From assembly GCF_023072615.1 (NCBI RefSeq), contig NZ_JAKNRW010000016.1:46171-110170 (forward strand): a DNA stretch of 64,000 bases, read 5' to 3'. This document shows positions 16,604 to 24,867 of this stretch, in pieces. The translations under genes were made by a program, and so were the position numbers. The notes under the pieces were generated by a model that saw nothing but the letters and a program-made list of their open reading frames with translations, searched no databases and was not told where the DNA came from. Positions within the stretch are counted from its first letter, which is position 1. Every line of letters begins with the position of its first letter. This stretch comes from Pseudomonas violetae. Lineage in GTDB: Bacteria; Pseudomonadota; Gammaproteobacteria; Pseudomonadales; Pseudomonadaceae.

Positions 16604-17173
16604 ATGAAGCGGTTATTATTTGTTCTTTTGGCCGGCCTGGTATTGGCCGGCTGCGCCACTTCTGGCGATGATTCGTTGGCACCGAAGACGGTGGATAGCG
16701 TCAACCTTAAGAAGTATCAAGGCACCTGGTATGAGCTGGCGCGCTTGCCGATGTATTTCCAGCGCAACTGTGCGCAATCCGAAGCCCATTACACCCTCAA
16801 GCCCGACGGTAATGTGCTGGTACTAAACCGCTGCCTGACGGCGGACTGGCAATGGGAAGAGGCCAAGGGCACCGCTCGGCCGCAGGTCCCAGGCAAGACC
16901 GACAAGCTTTGGGTCGAGTTCGACAACTGGTTTTCGCGCTTGCTGCCGGGTGTAGCGAAGGGCGAGTACTGGGTGCTGTACGTCAGCGATGACTACAAGA
17001 CCGCCATTGTCGGCGATCCGAGCCGTCGTTACCTGTGGCTGCTGTCACGCAGCCCCACCGTCAACGGCGTCGTGCGTGAAGAGCTGCTGAGCAAGGCGCG
17101 ACAGCAGGGGTATGACACCACGCGTTTGATCTGGCGTGCTTCTGATACGCAGATGGCCAAGACTTCGAACTAG
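16604..17173 (+). CDS. blc: Outer-membrane lipocalin lipoprotein Blc
   Basis: The 189-residue protein has a lipoprotein signal (lipobox VLAGC, Cys about 18) and a lipocalin domain: the GxW motif YQGTWYELARLPMYFQ at about 39-54, RCLTADWQWEEAKGTA in the middle, and the third block YKTAIVGDPSRRYLWLLSR. Bacterial lipocalins bind fatty acids or lysophospholipids and act in membrane maintenance under stress. It follows the small DUF3862-type lipoprotein. The gene converges with hutF, and a single REP hairpin (17192-17215) lies between their ends. Confidence 0.92.
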   Translation: MKRLLFVLLAGLVLAGCATSGDDSLAPKTVDSVNLKKYQGTWYELARLPMYFQRNCAQSEAHYTLKPDGNVLVLNRCLTADWQWEEAKGTARPQVPGKTDKLWVEFDNWFSRLLPGVAKGEYWVLYVSDDYKTAIVGDPSRRYLWLLSRSPTVNGVVREELLSKARQQGYDTTRLIWRASDTQMAKTSN

Positions 17174-17191
17174 CGGCCAATTCACCACCCA

Positions 17192-17215
17192 TGTGGGAGC
17201 GGGCTTGCTCCCACA
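17192..17215. repeat. Single REP hairpin between blc and hutF
   Basis: The sequence tgtgggagcgggcttgctcc... forms a 9-10 bp hairpin and is flanked by tttt on the right. It sits between two convergent stop codons and may work as a terminator. Confidence 0.65.
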
Positions 17216-17228
17216 TTTTGCTTCCGGT

Positions 17229-18593
17229 CTAGCCCAAGAGATCGCGCAGGACTTGAGTGAACGCACGGCTGCTTTCTTCTTCGCCAGCATGACGCCCGTC
17301 GCGCACAACCCACTGGCCATTGACCAGCACATCCCGCACCTGGCGATCGCCACCGGCAAACAACCAACGATTGAGAATGGCGTCACCGCTGGCCGTTGCC
17401 AGGTATGGATCATTACCATCCAGCACCAGCCAGTCCGCTCGCTTGCCGACTGCCAACGCGCCAATCGGCTGACCCAGCGCCTGGGCGCCGCCGTCCAGCG
17501 CCGCGTCATACAGCGTGCGGCCAACCATCGGTTGGTCCGCGCCGTACAAACGATTACGTCGTTGATCGCGCAGACGCTGGCCGTACTCCAGCCACCGCAA
17601 CTCCTCCACCACGCTCAACGACACATGGCTGTCTGAGCCGATTCCCATACGCCCGCCTTGAGCGAGAAAATCCACCGCCGGGAAAATTCCGTCGCCCAGG
17701 TTGGCTTCAGTCGTCAGGCACAGGCCGGCAATGGCGCGACTCCTGGCCATCAACGTAACCTCTTCCGGGTTGGCGTGGGTCGCGTGGACCAGGCACCAGC
17801 GTTGGTCGACTTCGGTGTTTTCGTATAGCCATTGCAGTGGTCGACGACCGCTCCAGGCCAGGCAGTCATCGACTTCCTTCTGCTGCTCGGCAATATGAAT
17901 GTGCACCGGGCATTGGGTGTCGCTGGCCGCCAGTACTTCGCTGATCTGCTGGGGCGTGACGGCGCGTAACGAGTGGAAACACAAACCCAGGGACTGCGCC
18001 GGCTGTCCGGCCAGGATCGGCTGCAGGCGCGACTGTAGCTTGAGGTAGTTCTCGGTGCTGTTGATAAAGCGCCGCTGACCCTCGTTCGGCGCCTGGCCGC
18101 CGAAGCCGGAATGGCTGTAGAGCACGGGCAGCAGCGTCAGGCCTATGCCGGCAGACGCCGCCGCCTGGCTGATACGCAGCGCCAGTTCTGCAGGATCGGC
18201 ATACGCCTGGCCGCTGGTGTCGTGGTGCACGTAATGAAACTCGGCGACCGACGTATAGCCCGCCTTGAGCATTTCGATGTACAGCTGACGCGCGATCACA
18301 CCGAGCTGGTCCGGGCTGATTTTTCCGACGAGGCGGTACATCAGGTCGCGCCAAGTCCAGAAACTGTCGCTTGGATTACCCGCCACTTCCGCCAGCCCGG
18401 CCATTGCCCGCTGGAATGCATGGGAGTGCAGATTCGGCATGCCCGGCAGCAACGGCCCCTTTATCTGTTCGGCGCCATCCGCATGAGAATTGGCCTGGAC
18501 ATGGGTCAGCACGCCATCTGCGCTGACCTCAAGACGTACATCAATGGCCCATCCGTTAGGCAGCAGCGCGCGTTCGGCAAAGAAGGCGGACAT
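17229..18593 (-). CDS. hutF: Formimidoylglutamate deiminase HutF
   Basis: This 454-residue amidohydrolase converts N-formimino-L-glutamate to N-formylglutamate and ammonia, the first half of the two-step HutF-HutG route used by Pseudomonas. Metal ligands are visible as MPNLHSHAFQRAMAG near residue 52, CPVHIHIAEQQKEVDD in the middle and the GSDSH Asp later. The gene is divergent from hutC, and the 107-bp gap between them holds a HutC-type operator (18620-18629). It is therefore expected to be induced by urocanate. ATG 18593 fits the family N terminus. Confidence 0.95.
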   Translation of the reverse strand: MSAFFAERALLPNGWAIDVRLEVSADGVLTHVQANSHADGAEQIKGPLLPGMPNLHSHAFQRAMAGLAEVAGNPSDSFWTWRDLMYRLVGKISPDQLGVIARQLYIEMLKAGYTSVAEFHYVHHDTSGQAYADPAELALRISQAAASAGIGLTLLPVLYSHSGFGGQAPNEGQRRFINSTENYLKLQSRLQPILAGQPAQSLGLCFHSLRAVTPQQISEVLAASDTQCPVHIHIAEQQKEVDDCLAWSGRRPLQWLYENTEVDQRWCLVHATHANPEEVTLMARSRAIAGLCLTTEANLGDGIFPAVDFLAQGGRMGIGSDSHVSLSVVEELRWLEYGQRLRDQRRNRLYGADQPMVGRTLYDAALDGGAQALGQPIGALAVGKRADWLVLDGNDPYLATASGDAILNRWLFAGGDRQVRDVLVNGQWVVRDGRHAGEEESSRAFTQVLRDLLG

Positions 18594-18617
18594 GGTTCAG
18601 CACCCCATCGTGTGTTA

Positions 18618-18645
18618 TTTGTATATACATATACAGACGTTTGCC
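18618..18645. promoter_or_regulatory. HutC operator between hutF and hutC
   Basis: The core TGTATATACA (18620-18629) is a perfect palindrome. The longer stretch tttgtatatacatatacagacgtttgcc aligns with the hutU upstream site at 20370-20397 with about 20 of 28 bases identical. The core TTGTATRTACA fits the known HutC recognition sequence. It is positioned to repress both hutF and hutC-hutD until urocanate is present. Confidence 0.75.
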
Positions 18646-18700
18646 TGCTCGGTAAACTCCGGCAAGCTAGCAATCTCTATTCAACAGACAAGGATTAACC

Positions 18701-19450
18701 GTGCCGACTCCGCCTGCAGTCTCTCCGTTGGCCGCGAACATGGGCGACAGTCCGGCGCCCTTGTACGCCCGCGTCAAACAGATGATCACCCAGCAAATCG
18801 ACAGTGGAAACTGGCCGCCGCATTACCGTGTGCCGTCGGAAAGCGAGCTGGTCAGCCAACTGGGTTTCAGCCGCATGACCATCAACCGTGCCCTGCGCGA
18901 GATGACGGCCGACGGCCTGTTGGTGCGTATGCAGGGCGTGGGTACGTTCGTTGCCGAGCCCAAAAGCCAGTCGGCCCTGTTTGAAGTGCACAACATCGCC
19001 GACGAAATTGCCTCTCGCGGCCATCGTCACACCTGCAAGGTGGTCACCCTTGAAGAAGAAGCGGCCGGCTCCGAGCGCGCTCTGGCGCTGGACATGCGCG
19101 AAGGCCAGAAGGTCTTCCACTCGCTGATCGTGCACTTCGAAAATGATATCCCGGTGCAAATCGAAGACCGCTTCGTCAACGCGCTGGTGGCTCCGGATTA
19201 CCTCAAGCAGGACTTCACCCTGCAAACGCCTTACGCCTACCTGAACCAGGTCGCACCGCTGACCGAAGGCGAGCACGTGGTCGAGGCAATTCTGGCTGAG
19301 GCCAGCGAATGCAAATTGCTGCAAATTGAAAAGGGTGAGCCGTGCCTGCTGATTCGTCGCCGAACCTGGTCAGGGCGTCAGCCGGTGACTGCCGCCCGTT
19401 TGATCCACCCTGGTTCCCGTCATCGCCTGGAAGGGCGGTTTCATAAATAG
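18701..19450 (+). CDS. hutC: Histidine utilisation repressor HutC (GntR family)
   Basis: The 249-residue regulator has an N-terminal GntR winged helix-turn-helix (about residues 20-85; YRVPSESELVSQLGFSRMTINRALREM) and a C-terminal UTRA ligand domain (about 100-245) that in HutC binds urocanate. It represses the hut genes in the absence of urocanate. Two candidate operators are visible in this window, one next to its own promoter. Start is GTG 18701, which gives MPTPPAVSPLAANMGDSPAPLYARVK. hutD starts 10 bases after its stop, so hutC-hutD form one unit. Confidence 0.95.
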   Translation: MPTPPAVSPLAANMGDSPAPLYARVKQMITQQIDSGNWPPHYRVPSESELVSQLGFSRMTINRALREMTADGLLVRMQGVGTFVAEPKSQSALFEVHNIADEIASRGHRHTCKVVTLEEEAAGSERALALDMREGQKVFHSLIVHFENDIPVQIEDRFVNALVAPDYLKQDFTLQTPYAYLNQVAPLTEGEHVVEAILAEASECKLLQIEKGEPCLLIRRRTWSGRQPVTAARLIHPGSRHRLEGRFHK

Positions 19451-19460
19451 AGAGCCATAA

Positions 19461-20030
19461 ATGAATGAGTTGAAGGTTTTACGCGCGGCCGATTACCCAC
19501 GCATGCCGTGGAAAAACGGCGGTGGCAGCACTGAGGAAATCACCCGCGACGCGGGTGATGGCCTGGATGGTTTTGGCTGGCGCCTGTCGATTGCCGATAT
19601 TGGTGAGTCGGGCGGTTTTTCTACCTTCGCCGGTTACCAGCGGATCATTACCGTGCTGCAGGGCGAGGGCATGACCTTGTCGGTGGATGGCCAGGCCACG
19701 CGGGCGTTGTTACCGCTGGACCCGTTTGCCTTCAGCGGTAAGAGCCTGGTGTCCTGCACTTTGCTCGGCGGGCCGATTCGCGACTTCAACCTGATTTACG
19801 CGCCGCAGCGGTATAGCGCGCGGTTGCAGTGGCTGGCGGGGGAGCAGCGGTTTTTCAGTGCGGCGGGGACTGTGCTGGTGTTCAGTGTCACCGAATCGCT
19901 GGAAGTGAGGGTCGGTAACATTGCACAGCAATTGGGCCAACATGATTGCCTGCAACTTGATGGTAGTGCCGGTCTGCTCGAAGTCTCCGTCAGAGGCCAA
20001 TGCTGCCTGATTGAGCTGAGCGCACGCTGA
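19461..20030 (+). CDS. hutD: HutD/Ves family protein
   Basis: The 189-residue cupin-like protein has the HutD signatures PRMPWKNGGGSTEEI near the N terminus and a central GGFSTFAGYQRIITVLQGEGM. In P. fluorescens HutD has been described as a governor that limits hut expression; the mechanism is not visible in the sequence. It is cotranscribed with hutC (10-base gap). The gene is followed by a REP pair. Confidence 0.93.
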   Translation: MNELKVLRAADYPRMPWKNGGGSTEEITRDAGDGLDGFGWRLSIADIGESGGFSTFAGYQRIITVLQGEGMTLSVDGQATRALLPLDPFAFSGKSLVSCTLLGGPIRDFNLIYAPQRYSARLQWLAGEQRFFSAAGTVLVFSVTESLEVRVGNIAQQLGQHDCLQLDGSAGLLEVSVRGQCCLIELSAR

Positions 20031-20050
20031 GATTGCAACGCAAAACCCTG

Positions 20051-20146
20051 GAGCGAGCTTGCTCGCGATGAGCGCTAACGATCACGCTGGTTGTCTAAAT
20101 GTACGCGTTGTCCTTGCGATTTTCGCGAGCGAGCTCGCTCCTACAG
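20051..20146. repeat. REPIN downstream of hutD
   Basis: Arms gagcgagcttgctcgcgat (20051-20069) and ttcgcgagcgagctcgctcc (from 20122) are inverted copies of one REP family. They separate hutD from the hutU promoter region. Confidence 0.8.
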
Positions 20147-20369
20147 GGATGGCGCCGTTCCCTGATTCTTGTTTCTCTCTGCGCACCACTTTGTTACCGA
20201 ACGCCCCAGCGTGGCGCAAAATTCCGCCCAAGTAACAAGGCCTCCGATCTACATAAGATCCCCTCCGAAAAATTCATATCCCGTAGAACCCCTGATTTAA
20301 AAGCCTCCCAGCACTCCACGAACTTTTCTTGAACGCCTATCCAACAAGTTGGCCGCTTGATTGCATATG

Positions 20370-20397
20370 CTTGTATGTACAAGTAAAGACGTATGCG
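20370..20397. promoter_or_regulatory. HutC operator upstream of hutU
   Basis: CTTGTATGTACAAG (20370-20383) has perfect 6-base inverted arms. With the following taaagacgtatgcg it matches the hutF/hutC operator over 28 bases. It lies about 135 bases before the hutU start and should couple hutU-to-hutG expression to urocanate. Confidence 0.75.
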
Positions 20398-20463
20398 TAT
20401 GAGTCGATCAGGACTCCTCGCAGCGTCAACTGATTCGCTTGTGGCGCAACGACGCGCACAGGC

Positions 20464-20479
20464 TGGCTTGCCCACCGCC
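20464..20479 (+). promoter_or_regulatory. Possible sigma-54 promoter of hutU
   Basis: TGGCTTGCCCACCGCC has GG and GC exactly 10 bases apart, as a -24/-12 element does, but the -12 half is CCGC rather than TTGC. Pseudomonas hut genes are known to need CbrAB/NtrBC and sigma-54, which makes the site plausible. It remains a weak match. Confidence 0.35.
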
Positions 20480-20516
20480 AGGGTTGGTTTGAATTGATCG
20501 CTGAGGAGTCTTTTTC

Positions 20517-22199
20517 GTGACTGACAACAAAACCACTAAGTTTCGTGACGTAGAAATCCGTGCCGCCCGCGGTAACAAGCTGACCGCCAAGAGCTGGCTG
20601 ACTGAAGCGCCGCTGCGCATGTTGATGAACAACCTCGACCCGGAAGTTGCCGAGAACCCTAAAGAACTGGTGGTTTACGGTGGTATCGGTCGCGCAGCGC
20701 GTAACTGGGAGTGTTACGACAAGATCGTCGAGAGCCTGACCAACCTGAACGACGATGAGACCCTGCTGGTGCAATCCGGCAAGCCGGTCGGCGTGTTCAA
20801 GACCCACAGCAACGCGCCACGCGTACTGATCGCCAACTCCAACCTGGTGCCACACTGGGCGAGCTGGGAGCACTTCAACGAACTCGACGCCAAAGGCTTG
20901 GCCATGTACGGCCAGATGACCGCCGGCAGCTGGATTTACATCGGCAGCCAGGGCATCGTCCAGGGCACCTACGAAACCTTCGTCGAAGCCGGTCGCCAAC
21001 ATTACAACGACGACCTCAAGGGTCGTTGGGTCCTGACCGCAGGCTTGGGTGGCATGGGCGGCGCTCAACCTCTGGCCGCTACCCTGGCCGGCGCTTGCTC
21101 GCTGAATATCGAATGCCAGCAGGTCAGCATTGATTTCCGCCTGAACAGCCGTTATGTCGACGAGCAGGCTACCGACCTCGACGACGCGCTGGCGCGCATC
21201 GACAAATACACCAAGGAAGGCAAGGCGATTTCCATTGCACTGCTGGGTAACGCTGCCGAGATTCTGCCGGAACTGGTCCGTCGCGGCGTGCGTCCGGACA
21301 TGGTCACCGACCAGACCAGCGCCCACGACCCGCTCAACGGTTACCTGCCAGCCGGCTGGACTTGGGAAGAGTACCGCGCTCGCGCCAAGACCGAGCCTGC
21401 TGCAGTGGTCAAAGCCGCCAAGCAGTCGATGGCCGTGCACGTCAAAGCGATGCTCGAATTCCAGAAGCAAGGCATTCCAACCTTCGACTACGGCAACAAC
21501 ATCCGCCAGATGGCCCAGGAAGAGGGCGTGGAAAACGCCTTTGACTTCCCGGGTTTCGTGCCCGCTTACATCCGTCCGCTGTTCTGCCGCGGCATCGGCC
21601 CTTTCCGTTGGGCGGCGCTGTCGGGCAACGCCGAAGACATCTACAAGACCGACGCCAAAGTAAAAGAACTGATCCCGGACGACGCCCACCTGCACAACTG
21701 GCTGGACATGGCGCGCGAGCGCATCAGCTTCCAGGGTCTGCCGGCTCGTATCTGCTGGGTTGGCCTGGGCCTGCGCGCCAAGCTCGGTCTGGCATTCAAC
21801 GAAATGGTGCGTAGCGGCGAGTTGTCGGCACCGATCGTGATCGGTCGTGACCACCTGGACTCTGGCTCCGTTGCCAGCCCGAACCGCGAAACCGAATCGA
21901 TGCAGGACGGTTCCGACGCCGTGTCCGACTGGCCACTGCTTAACGCTCTGCTGAACACCGCGAGCGGCGCTACCTGGGTTTCCCTGCACCACGGCGGCGG
22001 CGTCGGCATGGGTTTCTCCCAGCACTCGGGCATGGTGATTGTCTGCGACGGTACTGACGAAGCGGCCGAGCGAATTGCTCGCGTGCTGCACAACGACCCG
22101 GCGACCGGGGTGATGCGTCACGCCGATGCGGGTTATCAGATTGCGATCGACTGCGCCAAGGAGCAGGGACTGAACCTGCCGATGATTACCGGTAAATAA
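20517..22199 (+). CDS. hutU: Urocanate hydratase
   Basis: The 560-residue protein is full length for urocanase, which hydrates urocanate to imidazolonepropionate with NAD+ as tightly bound electrophile. Family blocks are visible: YGGIGRAARNWECYD near the N terminus, GLGGMGGAQPLAATLAGA, the QTSAHDPLNGYLPAGW block and a C-terminal SLHHGGGVGMGFSQHSGMV. Start is GTG 20517 with gaggag 10 bases upstream. It heads a long run of hut genes in one direction. Confidence 0.97.
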   Translation: MTDNKTTKFRDVEIRAARGNKLTAKSWLTEAPLRMLMNNLDPEVAENPKELVVYGGIGRAARNWECYDKIVESLTNLNDDETLLVQSGKPVGVFKTHSNAPRVLIANSNLVPHWASWEHFNELDAKGLAMYGQMTAGSWIYIGSQGIVQGTYETFVEAGRQHYNDDLKGRWVLTAGLGGMGGAQPLAATLAGACSLNIECQQVSIDFRLNSRYVDEQATDLDDALARIDKYTKEGKAISIALLGNAAEILPELVRRGVRPDMVTDQTSAHDPLNGYLPAGWTWEEYRARAKTEPAAVVKAAKQSMAVHVKAMLEFQKQGIPTFDYGNNIRQMAQEEGVENAFDFPGFVPAYIRPLFCRGIGPFRWAALSGNAEDIYKTDAKVKELIPDDAHLHNWLDMARERISFQGLPARICWVGLGLRAKLGLAFNEMVRSGELSAPIVIGRDHLDSGSVASPNRETESMQDGSDAVSDWPLLNALLNTASGATWVSLHHGGGVGMGFSQHSGMVIVCDGTDEAAERIARVLHNDPATGVMRHADAGYQIAIDCAKEQGLNLPMITGK

Positions 22200-22207
22200 C
22201 CACATAC

Positions 22208-22231
22208 CTGTAGGAGCCCGCTCCCACAGGA
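22208..22231. repeat. Short REP-like hairpin after hutU
   Basis: The sequence ctgtaggagcccgctcccacagg is a compact palindromic REP-like element between hutU and the permease gene. Confidence 0.5.
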
Positions 22232-22285
22232 AAACGGTTTCCACAGTTGCACCAACCCAGAATAACAATCCACAGAGGTTGAATC

Positions 22286-23758
22286 ATGGCTGTTAACAGT
22301 GATCGTGCAAGCAGTAAACCGTTGATCGAGAGGCGTTCGATCGACTACATCCCGGAAGCGGAAAGACACGGTCGTCTGTTGAGCCAGTTCACCCTTTGGA
22401 TGGGTGCCAACCTGCAAATCACCGCAATTGTCACCGGGGCCCTGGCCGTGGTGTTGGGCGGTGACGTGTTCTGGTCGTTGATCGGTTTGTTGATCGGTCA
22501 ACTGCTCGGCGGTGGGGTAATGGCGCTGCATGCCGCGCAAGGGCCCAAGCTTGGCCTGCCGCAGATGATCTCCAGCCGTGTACAGTTCGGCGTTTATGGC
22601 GCGGCCATCCCGATCGTGCTGGTGTGCCTGATGTACTTGGGTTTCACGGCTACGGGAACCGTACTTTCCGGCCAGGCGCTGGGCCAGTTGTTTGGCGTCA
22701 GCGACAGCGTCGGTATTCTTATCTTCGCCAGTGTCATCGTGCTGGTCACGGTGCTCGGTTATCGGGTGATCCACTGGATTGGCCGTGTCGCCAGCGTCAT
22801 TGGCGTGGTTGCCTTTGTCTACCTGTTCTACCGTCTGATGAGCCAGACAGACGTTGGTGCACTCCTGCAAATCCGCCACTTCAGCTGGAGCAGTTTCCTG
22901 CTGGCGGTGTCGCTCGCGGCGTCCTGGCAGATCGCTTTCGGCCCTTATGTAGCAGACTATTCTCGCTACCTGCCAAGCCGCACGTCTTCGGTGAAAACCT
23001 TTTTCGCCGCGGGTGCAGGTTCGGTGATTGGCGCACAGGTGGCGATGATCCTCGGCGTGTTTGCCGCCGCTTCGGCCAACGGGCAATTCGCCGGTCACGA
23101 AGTGGCCTTCATTGTTGGTCTGGGCGGTACCGGCGCCACCGCTGCGCTGCTTTACTTCAGCATCGCGTTCGGCAAGATCACCATCTCCACGCTGAACTCC
23201 TATGGCAGCTTCATGTGCATTGCGACCGTGATCAGCGGTTTCCGTGGTCATCTGCAGGTCTCGCGCTTGCAGCGTCTGGTCTTCGTGCTGGTCATCGTCG
23301 GCACCGCAACCCTGATCGCGTTGCTTGGTCAGCACTCGTTCCTCGGAGCTTTCAAGTCCTTCATCCTGTTCTTGCTGGCGTTCTTTACGCCATGGAGCGC
23401 GATCAACCTGGTGGACTACTACTGCATCACCCGTGAGCGCTATGACGTGCCGGCGCTGTCCGATCCGAAGGGTCGTTACGGCCGTTGGAACGTCCTCGGT
23501 ATCAGCGTCTATGTCTTTGGTGTGCTGGTGCAATTGCCGTTCATCTCCACAAAGTTCTACACCGGTCCGCTGGTGGCAGCTCTGGGTGATGTGGATATTT
23601 CCTGGATCATCGGTCTGGTGATTCCCGCAGCCCTGTATTACGTGTGCGCAAAAAAATGGCACAGCGCAGTACCCGATCACCTGATTCTGCCGGTCGAGCA
23701 GGACAGTGTTGCAGCACCTAAAACAAGCGGAACCGGTCGCGCTGCGGCGCAGGCCTGA
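22286..23758 (+). CDS. NCS1-family permease, probable urocanate transporter of the hut locus
   Basis: The 490-residue protein has about 12 transmembrane helices and the features of the nucleobase:cation symporter-1 family (cytosine/purine permeases): ERRSIDYIPEAER before TM1, WMGANLQITAI in TM1, and TPWSAINLVDYY in TM10. It sits between hutU and the HutXWV genes. Pseudomonas hut loci carry an NCS1 gene at this place, and one such gene has been linked to urocanate uptake (hutTu). I infer that substrate from context only; histidine or a purine cannot be excluded by sequence. No APC-type histidine permease (hutT) is present in this locus. Confidence 0.85.
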   Translation: MAVNSDRASSKPLIERRSIDYIPEAERHGRLLSQFTLWMGANLQITAIVTGALAVVLGGDVFWSLIGLLIGQLLGGGVMALHAAQGPKLGLPQMISSRVQFGVYGAAIPIVLVCLMYLGFTATGTVLSGQALGQLFGVSDSVGILIFASVIVLVTVLGYRVIHWIGRVASVIGVVAFVYLFYRLMSQTDVGALLQIRHFSWSSFLLAVSLAASWQIAFGPYVADYSRYLPSRTSSVKTFFAAGAGSVIGAQVAMILGVFAAASANGQFAGHEVAFIVGLGGTGATAALLYFSIAFGKITISTLNSYGSFMCIATVISGFRGHLQVSRLQRLVFVLVIVGTATLIALLGQHSFLGAFKSFILFLLAFFTPWSAINLVDYYCITRERYDVPALSDPKGRYGRWNVLGISVYVFGVLVQLPFISTKFYTGPLVAALGDVDISWIIGLVIPAALYYVCAKKWHSAVPDHLILPVEQDSVAAPKTSGTGRAAAQA

Positions 23759-23827
23759 TTGGACGTGGACAGGGCTGGATGCCTCTTGACTGCCGTAAGC
23801 CAATTCATGATTAGGAGCGTCATTACA

Positions 23828-24796
23828 ATGAAATCGAATAAGACCCTGCTGACCACATTGCTTTCCATGGGCCTGCTGGCCGGTGCCGGCGCCACTCAGG
23901 CAGCGGGTTGGTGCGAGTCGGGCAAGCCGGTGAAATTTGCCGGCCTGAACTGGGAAAGCGGCATGTTGCTGACCGACGTGATGCAAGTCGTGCTGGAGAA
24001 AGGCTATGACTGCAAGACCGACAGCCTGCCGGGCAACTCCATCACCATGGAAAACGCCCTGGGCAGCAACGATATCCAGGTTTTCGCTGAGGAGTGGGTG
24101 GGCCGTAGCGAGGTCTGGAACAAGGCCGAGAAGGCTGGCAAGGTCGTCGGTGTCGGCGCTCCGATTACCGGCGCCATCGAAGGTTGGTATGTGCCGCGTT
24201 ACGTCATCGAGGGCGATGCCAGCCGCAAGCTGGAAGCCAAGGCCCCGGACCTGAAGAATATTGCCGACCTCGCCAAGTACGCTGCCGTGTTCAAGGATCA
24301 GGAAGAGCCGTCCAAAGGCCGTTTCTACAATTGCCCTGCCGGCTGGACATGCGAGCTGGATAACAGTGAGATGCTCAAGAGCTACGGCCTGGAAAGCACC
24401 TACACCAACTTCCGCCCAGGCACCGGCCCGGCGCTGGATGCGGCGGTGCTGTCGAGCTACAAGCGCGGCGAGCCGATCCTGTTCTACTACTGGTCTCCAA
24501 CGCCGCTGATGGGCCAGGTCGACCTGGTCAAGCTTGAAGAAAAGCCAGGCGTGGACAAGACCGTGACCATCAAGGTTGGCCTGTCCAAGACCTTCCACGA
24601 CGAAGCACCGGAACTGGTGGCAGTGTTGGAAAAGGTCAACTTGCCAATTGACTTGCTGAACCAGAACCTCGGACGCATGGCCAAGGAGCGGATCAGTTCG
24701 CCGAAGCTGGCGAAAATCTTCCTCAAGGAACATCCTGAAGTCTGGCATGCGTGGGTGAGCGAAGACGCAGCCAAGAAAATCGACGCGGCCTTGTAG
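23828..24796 (+). CDS. hutX: Histidine ABC transporter substrate-binding protein HutX
   Basis: The 322-residue protein is an OpuAC/ProX-type periplasmic binding protein. A Sec signal peptide (about 1-25, ending ATQAA) precedes mature domain sequence GWCESGKPVKFAGLNWESG. Four cysteines in the mature part (GWCES, GYDCKT, YNCPAGWTCEL) could form two disulfides. In the hut locus this betaine-type system takes up histidine. Start is ATG 23828, preceded by aggag at 23813-23817; an upstream TTG frame would put 23 residues in front of the signal peptide. A stem-loop at 24806-24831 follows the stop and may set the level of this subunit above the permease and ATPase. Confidence 0.9.
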   Translation: MKSNKTLLTTLLSMGLLAGAGATQAAGWCESGKPVKFAGLNWESGMLLTDVMQVVLEKGYDCKTDSLPGNSITMENALGSNDIQVFAEEWVGRSEVWNKAEKAGKVVGVGAPITGAIEGWYVPRYVIEGDASRKLEAKAPDLKNIADLAKYAAVFKDQEEPSKGRFYNCPAGWTCELDNSEMLKSYGLESTYTNFRPGTGPALDAAVLSSYKRGEPILFYYWSPTPLMGQVDLVKLEEKPGVDKTVTIKVGLSKTFHDEAPELVAVLEKVNLPIDLLNQNLGRMAKERISSPKLAKIFLKEHPEVWHAWVSEDAAKKIDAAL

Positions 24797-24805
24797 GTCC
24801 AGTTG

Positions 24806-24831
24806 CCCGACTGTCGACCTCGGCAGTCGGG
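24806..24831 (+). promoter_or_regulatory. Stem-loop between hutX and hutW
   Basis: The arms cccgactg and cagtcggg form a perfect 8-bp stem with a 10-base loop just after the hutX stop. No T-run follows, so it is more likely a 3' mRNA-stabilising or attenuating hairpin than a terminator. Confidence 0.55.
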
Positions 24832-24867
24832 TGCTGCATCTCAACCCCCCTTGATTGAGAGTTTCTT

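Larger units (their letters stand above)
20031..20516. other. Long intergenic region upstream of hutU
   Basis: This 486-base gap contains a REP pair at 20051-20146, a HutC operator at 20370-20397 and a possible sigma-54 element at 20464-20479. It also contains an AT-richer stretch (about 20200-20350) in which I recognise no gene or RNA. The hutU Shine-Dalgarno (gaggag, 20502-20507) closes it. Confidence 0.6.

Noticed and set aside
20337..24844. Long minus-strand frames (643 and 902 codons) opposite hutU, the NCS1 permease gene and hutX
   Set aside because: They overlap three recognised genes and encode His/Gln/Arg-rich strings without any domain.
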